From Haloechinothrix halophila YIM 93223 (lineage in GTDB: Bacteria > Actinomycetota > Actinomycetes > Mycobacteriales > Pseudonocardiaceae), in the NCBI RefSeq assembly GCF_000504245.1, contig NZ_KI632509.1:1363723-1427722 (forward strand): a stretch of DNA of 64,000 bases, read 5' to 3'. The notes below the pieces were generated by a model. It worked only from the letters and a program-made list of their open reading frames with translations, ran no database searches and was not told the origin of the DNA. Every line of letters starts with the position of its first letter. The first letter of the stretch is position 1. Shown here one piece after another: positions 1 to 7,072 of this stretch. The translations under genes and the position numbers were made by a program.

Positions 1-1
1 G

Positions 2-463
2 CCGGATGCCAACGTAGTGGGTGACCAGGGCGACGGCTGGCGGCTCGCACGTACCACGCTGGCCAACGAGCGTGTCGCGATGAGCGACTCGTCGCTTGGC
101 GAGAGCCTTGAGCGGTTGCTCAAGCTCGTACCCGAGGACGCCGACCTCGCCGAGATTGGCCGGTTGCTTGTGGACGGCGCGGCGTGCGCTGTGCTCGACC
201 TGCGTTCGGTGCTCAACCAGCTCGCCGCGCAAGGGCAGGGCGCGGAGTCGAGCGTGCGCAAGTTGATCGGCGTGCGGCATCGTCAAGACGTCGCCGAGGT
301 GGCGCTGGATCTGTTGGGGCCTGCCGGCGTGGCCGATGCGGCGGCGACCCACGACGTCCAGCACGAGTTCCTGCTCAGCCGGTGTCTGAGCATCGCGGGC
401 GGGACGACGGAGGTGCTGCGCAACGTCGCCGCGGAGCGGATCCTCGGGCTGCCTCGGGGGTGA
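2..463 (+). CDS. fadE34: acyl-CoA dehydrogenase, C-terminal part (FadE34-like), cut by window edge
   Basis: The frame is open from base 2, so the gene starts upstream of the window; about 153 residues are visible. The sequence is the C-terminal helical domain of an acyl-CoA dehydrogenase, with the IAGGTTEVLRNVAAERILGLP tail typical of the family. In M. tuberculosis fadE34 (about 711 aa, a fused dehydrogenase) dehydrogenates the C24 steroid side-chain CoA ester and lies beside kstR and kshB. The assignment to FadE34 is inferred from the tail and from the steroid neighbourhood. The next gene starts 83 bp downstream behind its own operator, so this gene is probably the end of a separate transcript. 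Confidence 0.7.
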   Translation, partial: PDANVVGDQGDGWRLARTTLANERVAMSDSSLGESLERLLKLVPEDADLAEIGRLLVDGAACAVLDLRSVLNQLAAQGQGAESSVRKLIGVRHRQDVAEVALDLLGPAGVADAAATHDVQHEFLLSRCLSIAGGTTEVLRNVAAERILGLPRG

Positions 464-499
464 GTCGCGGACGGCCGCGTTTTCGGCTTTGATCGTCAC

Positions 500-533
500 G
501 TCACAAAAGTAGAACATGTTCTAGTTTTGTGAC
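500..533. promoter_or_regulatory. KstR operator TAGAACATGTTCTA inside a 34-bp palindrome
   Basis: The core at 510-523 is a perfect match to the KstR consensus TnnAACnnGTTnnA and a perfect palindrome. The symmetry continues outward: GTCACAAAA at 500-508 pairs with TTTTGTGAC at 525-533, interrupted only by a G/G at 509/524. KstR is the TetR-family repressor of cholesterol catabolism, released by 3-oxo-steroid CoA esters. The site lies directly upstream of a TATAAT at 534-539, where bound repressor would occlude the promoter. Confidence 0.9.
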
Positions 534-539
534 TATAAT
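534..539 (+). promoter_or_regulatory. TATAAT -10 element for a probably leaderless transcript
   Basis: A perfect TATAAT ends 7 nt before the ATG at 547, so transcription should begin at or next to the start codon. No Shine-Dalgarno sequence precedes that ATG. The KstR palindrome occupies the spacer/-35 zone immediately upstream. Confidence 0.6.
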
Positions 540-546
540 CGCTGGT

Positions 547-1962
547 ATGCAGCGACTTACCGGGCTTGACGCCAGTTTTCTGTACCTCGAAACGCCACAG
601 CAGCTGCAGCATGTGTGCGCGCTGCTCACGCTCGATCCCTCTACCGTACCCGGCGACCACACGGTCGACGCCTTCGCGCGGCGGCTCGCCGAACGGTGCG
701 CGCGGATCCCGGTGTTTCGCCGCAAGCTCTACAGCACGGCGTTCAATCTGGATCACCCGGTGTGGGTCGCCGACGAGGAGTTCGACGTCGACAACCACGT
801 CTTCCGTGTCGAGCTGCCCGCGCCGGGTGGCAGGGAAGAGTTGGACGAGCTGTGTGCCGATGTCGCGGGCACGCCGATGTCGCGGGATCGGCCGCTGTGG
901 GAGATGCACGTCGTCGATGGCTGCGCAGACGGACGGCTCGCCGTGGTCGTGAAAATGCACCACGCGGGCATCGACGGTGTGAGCGGCGCGAACCTAATCT
1001 CCTACCTGTCGAGTCTTGAGCCGGACGCACCGCTGCCTGAGCCACCGCAGGAGGACCTCGGCCCGCCCAGCGCGGTCGACGTGATCGGTGCGGGGCTCGC
1101 CGGGTTCGTGCGCAAGCCCGTCGAGCTGGCGCGACTGCTGCCAGAACTGCTCGGCGTCGCCCCGGCGTTCATCGCCCGCTCGCTGCGTGGCGATGGCATG
1201 CGACTGCCATTCACCGCGCCGAGGACGTCGGTGAACGGCACCATCACTGGCGAACGGAGCGTCGCCCACGTCGACCTGCCGCTGGACGACGTCAAGCGGG
1301 TGAAGAACGCCTTCGGCGTCACGGTGAACGACGTCGTCCTCGCGCTCTGTTCCGGGGCGCTGCGGATGTTCTTCGAGGAGCGTGGCGAGCTGCCGGATAA
1401 ACCGGTGCTGGCGACCGTCCCGGTGTCGGTGCGGGACCGCAGCCAGCGCTCGGACGACGGCTCGAACAAGGTGTCCACGCTGTTCTCCTCGCTGCCGACG
1501 CACCTGGCAGACCCGGTCGCGCGGTTGCGCGAGCTTGGCGACAGCAACCGCAAGGCCAAGCGGCACCACGAGTCGATCCCGGCTGACATACTTCAGGACT
1601 GGGCACAGTTCGCCGCGCCGACGACGTTCGGCCTCGCGGTGCGCGCCTACTCGGCGCTGCGACTCGCGGAGAAGCATCCGGTCGTGCACAACCTGGTGAT
1701 CTCCAACGTGCCCGGCCCGCCGATGCCGCTGTACCTGCTCGGTGCCCGGATCACCGGGATGTACCCGTTCGGGCCGGTGTTCCACGGCGCTGGGCTGAAC
1801 ATCACGGTGGTGTCGCTGGCTGGGCGGGTCGACGTCGGGCTGATCGCCGCGCGCAACCAGGTGGCTGACCTCTGGCCGCTCGCCGACGCGATCTCCGCCG
1901 CACTGGCTGAACTGGTGAGGGCCGCGGAACTTGCCACGGACGGGGGTTCTGGTAGAGACTAG
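547..1962 (+). CDS. wax ester synthase / diacylglycerol acyltransferase (WS/DGAT)
   Basis: The 471-aa product has the WS/DGAT architecture. An N-terminal RLTGLDASFLYLETP block is followed by the catalytic HHxxxDG motif at H138-G144 (HHAGIDG), and the C-terminal half contains the NLVISNVPGPP signature. The family esterifies an acyl-CoA to diacylglycerol or a fatty alcohol at the membrane, producing storage lipid. The ATG at 547 is chosen because the family consensus begins there; a GTG at 529 lies inside the operator and upstream of the probable transcription start. Linking it to KstR suggests that acyl-CoA from sterol breakdown is diverted to storage lipid (inference). The stop codon overlaps the next KstR box. 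Confidence 0.85.
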   Translation: MQRLTGLDASFLYLETPQQLQHVCALLTLDPSTVPGDHTVDAFARRLAERCARIPVFRRKLYSTAFNLDHPVWVADEEFDVDNHVFRVELPAPGGREELDELCADVAGTPMSRDRPLWEMHVVDGCADGRLAVVVKMHHAGIDGVSGANLISYLSSLEPDAPLPEPPQEDLGPPSAVDVIGAGLAGFVRKPVELARLLPELLGVAPAFIARSLRGDGMRLPFTAPRTSVNGTITGERSVAHVDLPLDDVKRVKNAFGVTVNDVVLALCSGALRMFFEERGELPDKPVLATVPVSVRDRSQRSDDGSNKVSTLFSSLPTHLADPVARLRELGDSNRKAKRHHESIPADILQDWAQFAAPTTFGLAVRAYSALRLAEKHPVVHNLVISNVPGPPMPLYLLGARITGMYPFGPVFHGAGLNITVVSLAGRVDVGLIAARNQVADLWPLADAISAALAELVRAAELATDGGSGRD

Positions 1963-1973
1963 AACATGTTCCA
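1960..1973. promoter_or_regulatory. KstR operator for the fadE28 (igr) operon
   Basis: TAGAACATGTTCCA matches TnnAACnnGTTnnA at every fixed position. The box shares its first three bases with the stop codon of the WS/DGAT gene and lies 23 bp before the GTG of fadE28. Confidence 0.88.
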
Positions 1974-1996
1974 GTTTTGCGGTGTGAGGAGAGCGC

Positions 1997-3202
1997 GTGG
2001 ACTTCGGTCAGGATGAGATCGCGCAGGCGATCTCCGGACTCGCGCGCGACGTGTTGCGCGCTGAGTGCGATCCCATGGCCAGCCCCGGCGACGGCTACGA
2101 CGAGCGCGCCTGGTCCGCGCTGGCGAAGGCGGGATTGTTGTCGCTGGTCCTGCCCACCGAGTTGGACGGCGACGGCCTCGGCATCGCCGAGGTCGCGGCG
2201 CTGCTCACCGAGGTCGGCAGGCGCGCGGCGGCCGTGCCCGCGTTCCCCGCGCTGGCGCTGGGTGCGCTGACGGTTGCCCAGCACGGCACCGACGAGCAGC
2301 GCGCGGCCCTGCTGCCCGGCGTCGGGGACGGCACGACGTTGCTGACCGCGGCGGTGAGCGAGCCGGGTGCGCCGCTGCCCGCACGACCGACGGCCGCGGC
2401 GACGCGGGGCGCGCCGACGTCCGGGACTATGGCCGAGTCCGCGACCTTGAGGCGTTCTGGCGATCCGGATGACCACAACGCCTCAAGATCCACTCAGAAG
2501 ATGTCGGCCGATGCACCGCTGGCCGAAGCTGACCGAGCTTCCTGGCGGCTCACCGGCACCAAGACATCGGTGCCCTACGCGACACAGGCCAGCCACGTCC
2601 TCGTCACCGCGACCACTCCGGACGGCGTCGGCGTCTTCCTGCTGGATCCGCATGGCGAGGGCGTCACCGCCACCAGTGCCCCGACGTCCATCGGCGCGGC
2701 GGAGCACACCCTGACGTTGGCCGATGCGCCCGCCGACCTGCTCGGCACCGACACCACAGGAGCCACCGCCGCCGCGCTGCGCGACAACGGCGTCGCCGGG
2801 GCGCTCGCCCTCGGCAGTGGCGCGCTCGCGGGTGCGTTGGAGCTGACCACCGAGCACCTGCGCACCCGCCACCAGTTCGGCAAGCCGCTGGCCACGTTCC
2901 AGGCCGTCGCGCAGCAGATCGCCGACGTCTACATCGCCGCCCGCACCGTCGAGCTGTCGACGACGTCCGCGGTGTGGCGGCTGGCGACCGCTCGCGACGC
3001 CGCCGAGGACATCGACGTCGCCACCTACTGGCTCACCGAGGAAGCGCTACCCGCTGTCCGGACCTGCCACCACCTGCACGGCGGCCTCGGCGTCGATGTC
3101 ACCTACCCGCTACACCGCTACTACGCGACGCTCAAGGACCTCGCCCGCTTCCTCGGCGGCGCGGGGCATCGGCTCGACGTGCTCGCGGGAAAGGAGCGCT
3201 GA
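1997..3202 (+). CDS. fadE28: acyl-CoA dehydrogenase FadE28/ChsE1 with in-frame palindrome insertion
   Basis: First gene of the five-gene igr-type operon. With FadE29 it should form the alpha2-beta2 dehydrogenase that introduces the double bond into the 3-carbon side chain of the C22 steroid CoA ester. The GTG at 1997 follows GAGGAG. The protein is 401 aa, about 60 longer than M. tuberculosis FadE28 (339 aa as I recall). The excess is concentrated around residues 135-180, a hydrophilic Ser/Arg/Asp-rich stretch between the N-terminal helical domain and the WRLTGTKTSVPYA beta-domain block. Bases 2446-2487 inside it form a palindrome related to one at 29319-29366. The C-terminal HHLHGGLGVDVTYPLHRYY block is intact, so the gene looks functional. 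Confidence 0.85.
   Translation: MDFGQDEIAQAISGLARDVLRAECDPMASPGDGYDERAWSALAKAGLLSLVLPTELDGDGLGIAEVAALLTEVGRRAAAVPAFPALALGALTVAQHGTDEQRAALLPGVGDGTTLLTAAVSEPGAPLPARPTAAATRGAPTSGTMAESATLRRSGDPDDHNASRSTQKMSADAPLAEADRASWRLTGTKTSVPYATQASHVLVTATTPDGVGVFLLDPHGEGVTATSAPTSIGAAEHTLTLADAPADLLGTDTTGATAAALRDNGVAGALALGSGALAGALELTTEHLRTRHQFGKPLATFQAVAQQIADVYIAARTVELSTTSAVWRLATARDAAEDIDVATYWLTEEALPAVRTCHHLHGGLGVDVTYPLHRYYATLKDLARFLGGAGHRLDVLAGKER
2446..2487. repeat. 42-bp REP-like palindrome inside fadE28
   Basis: TTGAGGCGTT at 2447-2456 pairs perfectly with AACGCCTCAA at 2477-2486, extended by C2446/G2487. An inner TGG/CCA pairing and a central ATCCGGAT complete a near-perfect palindrome. The 45 bases 2446-2490 align without gaps to 29322-29366, with 33 identities. 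Most differences in the stem are compensatory. The element is in frame and encodes about 15 residues of FadE28. Confidence 0.75.
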
Positions 3203-3203
3203 G

Positions 3204-4358
3204 GTGCACATCGACCTCACCGACGATCAGCGCGCGCTGCGCGACGAGCTGCGCGAGTACTTCGCGACGCTGATGACCGCCGAGGAGCGCGCCGCGATGC
3301 GCACCGAACGGCATGGGCCGGTGTTCCGCGAGGTCGTGCGGCGGATGGGCCGCGACGGCTGGCTCGGCGTCGGCTGGCCCAAGGAGTACGGCGGACACGG
3401 CTTCGGCCCGGTCGAGCAACACATCTTCGTGGACGAAGCCTCCCGCGCCGACATCCAACTGCCTTCGGTGACACTGCAAACCGTCGGGCCGACCTTGCAG
3501 GTCTATGGAACACAGTCGCAGAAGGACTTCTTCCTGCCGAAGATCCTCGCGGGCGAGGTGCACTTCGCGATCGGATACAGCGAGCCTGATGCGGGCACCG
3601 ATCTGGCCTCGCTCCGAACGACGGCGGTCCGCGATGGCGACCACTACGTCGTGAATGGACAAAAGATATTCACCACGGGCGGGCACGACGCCGACTACAT
3701 CTGGCTCGCCGTCAGGACCAATCCGGACGCGCCGAAACACAAGGGCATCTCGATCCTGATCGTCGACACCCGCGACCCTGGCTATAGCTGGACGCCGATC
3801 ATCACGTGCGACGGCGCACACCACGTCAACGCGACGTACTACACCGACGTGCGGGTGCCAGTGGACATGCTGGTTGGCGAGCAGGACAAGGGCTGGAAGC
3901 TGATCACGTCGCAGCTCAATCACGAGCGCGTCATGCTCGGGCCAGCCGGGCGCATCGGTGCGGTGTATGACCGGGTACGCGCGTGGGCGACGACGAATGG
4001 GCTGCTCGATCGGCCCGACGTCGCGGCAGCGCTCGCGGAGACCCGTGCCACCCAGCGCGTCAACGAACTGCTCAACTGGCAGGTCGCCAGTGCCGACGCC
4101 GATAAGCCCGTTGATGTCGCGGACGCCTCCGCGACGAAGGTGTTCGGCTCCGAGCGGATCCAACGTCTCGTCGCGCTGCTGGAAGACGTCGTCGCACGCC
4201 ACGGAGACCTTGCCGACCCCACCACCGCGGGACTCGCCGACTGGCTGGACATGCAGGCCAAACGCAACCTGGTGCTCACATTCGGTGGCGGCGTCAACGA
4301 AATCCAACGGGAGCTGATCGCTATGACCGGACTCGATCTGCCGAGGGTGCCACGATGA
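3204..4358 (+). CDS. fadE29: acyl-CoA dehydrogenase FadE29/ChsE2
   Basis: Partner of FadE28 in the side-chain dehydrogenase heterotetramer; 384 aa, against about 387 in M. tuberculosis. The GTG at 3204 lies 7 nt after AAGGAG (3191-3196) and one base after the fadE28 stop. Visible family blocks are GYSEPDAGTDLASLRTTA (flavin and substrate binding), VNGQKIFTTGGHDADY, and a C-terminal FGGGVNEIQRELIAMTGLDLPR. Its stop overlaps the chsH2 start as ATGA, implying translational coupling. The heteromeric pairing is established for the family; here it is inferred from gene order. Confidence 0.88.
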   Translation: MHIDLTDDQRALRDELREYFATLMTAEERAAMRTERHGPVFREVVRRMGRDGWLGVGWPKEYGGHGFGPVEQHIFVDEASRADIQLPSVTLQTVGPTLQVYGTQSQKDFFLPKILAGEVHFAIGYSEPDAGTDLASLRTTAVRDGDHYVVNGQKIFTTGGHDADYIWLAVRTNPDAPKHKGISILIVDTRDPGYSWTPIITCDGAHHVNATYYTDVRVPVDMLVGEQDKGWKLITSQLNHERVMLGPAGRIGAVYDRVRAWATTNGLLDRPDVAAALAETRATQRVNELLNWQVASADADKPVDVADASATKVFGSERIQRLVALLEDVVARHGDLADPTTAGLADWLDMQAKRNLVLTFGGGVNEIQRELIAMTGLDLPRVPR

Positions 4359-5350
4359 CGACTGACGCGACCGCGACCGAAGCGACCGACCCCGAGGCGG
4401 ACCGGATCAGGCAGGCCGCTGAGCGCATCGCAGCCGGGGGTCCGTCCGCTCCGGTGCTCGGTAGAGACCCGGTGAACCAGGCCATGGTGAACACCTGGGC
4501 CGAGGCCATGGGCGACGCCAACCCCGTCTACACCGACGCATCGGCCGCTGAGTCGTCCGTCCACGGTGAACTCGTCGCGCCGCCAGCGATGGCGCAAGTG
4601 TGGACGATGCGCGGTCTGCACGGGACACGCGCCGAGGACGATCCGCTCGGCGCGATGATGCTCGCGCTCGACGAGGAAGGCTTCACCTCGGTGGTGGCGA
4701 CCAACTCCTCGCAGACGTACCACCGCTACCTGCGACCGGGCGAGCACGTCGCGGCATCGAATCGCCTGGAGAGCGTTGTCGGTCCGAAACAGACCGCGCT
4801 CGGTGAGGGCTGGTTCGTCACGACACGGACGACGTGGACGGTCGGCGAGGAAGTCGTTGCCGAGATGACATTCCGGGTGCTCAAGTTCCGTCCAGTATCA
4901 AGCCGTCCGACGGTAGCGCGCGAGGGGGCGCGCATCATCGACGCGCCGGAGTACGCCGACGGGGTACTGCGCCCGGTGATCTCCCGCGACACGGCATTCT
5001 TCTGGGAGGGCACGCAGGTCGGCGAGCTGCGCATCCAGCGGTGGGGCGACACGTTGCGGCATCCGCCCGGCCCTGTCGATCCCAGCGGCGACCTCGACGC
5101 CAAGCCCGACTACATCGTGGCGCGTGGCACCGGCACGGTCTACAGCTACGTCGTCCATCACCACCCGAAGGTGCCCGGCAAGCGGCTGCCGTTCGTGGTG
5201 GCGCTGGTCGAGCTGGACGAAGGTGTCCGGGTGCTTGGCGAGCTCATCGACGCCGAGCCTGACGACGTCTACATCGGACTTCCGGTGCGAGCGGTGTTCC
5301 TGCGCATCGATGAAGAGCTGACCCTGCCAGCCTGGGAGGTACTGCGATGA
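4355..5350 (+). CDS. chsH2: ChsH2: MaoC-like hydratase subunit fused to a DUF35 domain lacking zinc ligands
   Basis: 331 aa. Residues about 30-195 are a MaoC/hotdog domain that pairs with ChsH1 to hydrate the unsaturated side-chain CoA ester; residues about 205-331 are a DUF35 domain that in homologues binds and activates the Ltp2 aldolase. The diagnostic RHPPGP and VYSYVVHHHPKVPG blocks are present. The four cysteines that normally form the zinc knuckles are absent: the positions around the RHPPGP block carry W230, D242 and G245, and the first knuckle is about two residues short. The reading frame is intact and overlaps both neighbours by ATGA, so loss of function is unlikely; the domain may fold without zinc. 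Confidence 0.87.
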   Translation: MTTDATATEATDPEADRIRQAAERIAAGGPSAPVLGRDPVNQAMVNTWAEAMGDANPVYTDASAAESSVHGELVAPPAMAQVWTMRGLHGTRAEDDPLGAMMLALDEEGFTSVVATNSSQTYHRYLRPGEHVAASNRLESVVGPKQTALGEGWFVTTRTTWTVGEEVVAEMTFRVLKFRPVSSRPTVAREGARIIDAPEYADGVLRPVISRDTAFFWEGTQVGELRIQRWGDTLRHPPGPVDPSGDLDAKPDYIVARGTGTVYSYVVHHHPKVPGKRLPFVVALVELDEGVRVLGELIDAEPDDVYIGLPVRAVFLRIDEELTLPAWEVLR

Positions 5351-5808
5351 GCATTGCTCGCGAATCCGAACCATCGGGCACCGCGACGCTGTCCGCATCG
5401 GACGTCGAGGTTGGGGCGACGTTGCCACCGATGACGATCAAGGCGACACCGACGTTCGTCATCAGCACCGCGCTGGCCACCCGCGACTTCCAAGACGTCC
5501 ACCACGACCGCGACGCGGCCGTCGCGCGCGGTTCCAAGGACATCTTCCTCAACATCCTCACCGACAACGGCCTTGTGCAGCGGTTCGTCACCGACTGGGC
5601 TGGCCCGGATGCGCTGGTGCGCTCGATCGACATCAAGCTCGGCGTGCCGTGCTATGCCTACGACACGCTCACCTTCACCGGCACGGTCACCGACCGCGTC
5701 ATCGTGGACGGTGAGCAGCGATGGGTGGTCGAGGTGGTCGGCAAAGGCAACCTGGGTGACCACGTGCGCGGCATGGTCCACATCGCACTGCCGGAGGTGG
5801 CGTCGTGA
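5347..5808 (+). CDS. chsH1: ChsH1, MaoC-like enoyl-CoA hydratase subunit
   Basis: 153 aa single hotdog domain, with about 25 extra N-terminal residues compared with the 129-aa M. tuberculosis protein. It is the partner of the ChsH2 hotdog domain and adds water to the 17(20)-ene side chain of the C22 CoA ester. The conserved active-site block TRDFQDVHHDRDAA lies near residues 46-59, followed by the KDIFLNILTDNGLV helix. The start overlaps the chsH2 stop (ATGA) and the stop overlaps the ltp2 GTG. Confidence 0.88.
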   Translation: MSIARESEPSGTATLSASDVEVGATLPPMTIKATPTFVISTALATRDFQDVHHDRDAAVARGSKDIFLNILTDNGLVQRFVTDWAGPDALVRSIDIKLGVPCYAYDTLTFTGTVTDRVIVDGEQRWVVEVVGKGNLGDHVRGMVHIALPEVAS

Positions 5809-5846
5809 GTGCCTATCAGCGTTCTAACCCTGACCAGCACTCACGA
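5803..5846. repeat. hairpin repeat at the chsH1-ltp2 junction (copy 1)
   Basis: TCGTGAGTGC at 5803-5812 is the exact reverse complement of GCACTCACGA at 5837-5846. A closely similar element, including the GTTCTAAC inside the loop, occurs at 50476-50521. Here it carries the GTG start of ltp2 and is translated. Confidence 0.75.
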
Positions 5847-7022
5847 GTCCGGGAGATCCTGTCCGGCAACGCGGCTATCGCCGGGATCGGCGCGACCGAA
5901 TTCTCCAAGGACTCCGGTCGCAGCGAGCTGCGGCTCGCGTCGGAGGCGGTGCGGGCAGCGTTGGCGGACGCCGGACTCGAACCGGCCGATGTGGACGGAC
6001 TGGTCACGTTCACCATGGACAGCAACGCGGAGATCGCCGTTGCCCGCGAGCTGGGCATGGGTGACCTGCGGTTCTTCAGTCGCATCGGCTACGGCGGGGG
6101 TGCGGCCGCGGCGACGGTGCAGCAGGCCGCGATGGCCGTGGCCACTGGCGTCGCCGACGTCGTGGTCGCCTACCGCGCGTTCAACGAGCGGTCAGGGCAC
6201 CGGTTCGGGCAGGTGTCGTCGGCGGCAGCGCAGCAAGTCAACACCTCCGGGATCGACAACAGCTTCACCTACCCGATGGGCATCGCGACACCCGCAGCGA
6301 CGGTGGCGATGCTGGCCAGGCGTTACCAGCACGACTACGGCGCGACTAGCGAGGACTTCGGCCGGATCGCCGTCATCGACCGCGCCAACGCCGCTACCAA
6401 CCCGAGCGCGTGGTTCCACGGCAAGCCGATCACGCTGGACGACCACCAGGCGTCACGGTGGATCGCCGAGCCGCTGCGGCTGCTCGACTGCTGCCAGGAG
6501 TCCGACGGCGGGGTGGCGCTGGTGATCGTGAGCGCCGAACGCGCGCGCGAACTGGCGCATCCTCCCGCGGTCGTGCGCGCCGCCGCGCAAGGCAGTGGGC
6601 CGGACCAGTACGTCATGACCAGCTACTACCGCGACGAACTGGCGTCACTGCCGGAAATGCACGTCGTCGGGCGGGAGCTGTGGCGCCAGGCGGAACTTGG
6701 GCCATCCGATGTGGACGTCGCGGTGCTGTATGACCACTTCACGCCGTACGTGCTGCTGCAACTTGAGGAGCTGGGTTTCTGCGGTCGCGGCGAGGCGAAG
6801 GACTTCATCGCGGATGGCAGGCTGGAGCTGGAAGGCTCGCTGCCGCTCAACCCCCACGGCGGTCAGCTCGGCGAGGCCTACATCCACGGCATGAACGGCA
6901 TCGCGGAAGGCGTCCGGCAACTGCGCGGGACGGCGGCAAACCAGGTCACCGGCGCGGAGACCGTGCTCGTCACCGCGGGGACCGGCGTACCGACCTCCGG
7001 CCTGGTACTGACGTCGTCGTAG
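5805..7022 (+). CDS. ltp2: Ltp2, thiolase-fold steroid side-chain aldol-lyase
   Basis: 405 aa (M. tuberculosis Ltp2 386 aa). With the DUF35 domain of ChsH2 it cleaves the 17-hydroxy C22 CoA ester by retro-aldol reaction, giving androstenedione-type ketone plus propionyl-CoA. The core begins at GNAAIAGIGATEFSK, about 20 residues in; the NPHGGQLGEAYIHGMNG block near the C-terminus is typical. The first residues are encoded by the hairpin repeat at 5803-5846. No ATG, GTG or TTG exists between that GTG and the core, and GGAGG at 5793-5797 fits the GTG at 5805, so the repeat-derived N-terminus appears obligatory. Last gene of the operon. Confidence 0.87.
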   Translation: MSAYQRSNPDQHSRVREILSGNAAIAGIGATEFSKDSGRSELRLASEAVRAALADAGLEPADVDGLVTFTMDSNAEIAVARELGMGDLRFFSRIGYGGGAAAATVQQAAMAVATGVADVVVAYRAFNERSGHRFGQVSSAAAQQVNTSGIDNSFTYPMGIATPAATVAMLARRYQHDYGATSEDFGRIAVIDRANAATNPSAWFHGKPITLDDHQASRWIAEPLRLLDCCQESDGGVALVIVSAERARELAHPPAVVRAAAQGSGPDQYVMTSYYRDELASLPEMHVVGRELWRQAELGPSDVDVAVLYDHFTPYVLLQLEELGFCGRGEAKDFIADGRLELEGSLPLNPHGGQLGEAYIHGMNGIAEGVRQLRGTAANQVTGAETVLVTAGTGVPTSGLVLTSS

Positions 7023-7072
7023 CTTGACCGCGAGTCCCGCTTTCCGGGGCCGCGAGTTCCGACTTCTGGCGG
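7023..7072. repeat. GCCGCGAGTT-type short repeats between convergent genes
   Basis: Two imperfect units, ACCGCGAGTCCCGCTTTCC and GCCGCGAGTTCCGACTTC, fill the 50-bp gap between the converging ltp2 and the FAD oxidoreductase gene. Related units occur at 18226-18305, also between converging genes. Their role is unknown; a position downstream of operons would suit transcription termination or mRNA 3' ends. Confidence 0.5.
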
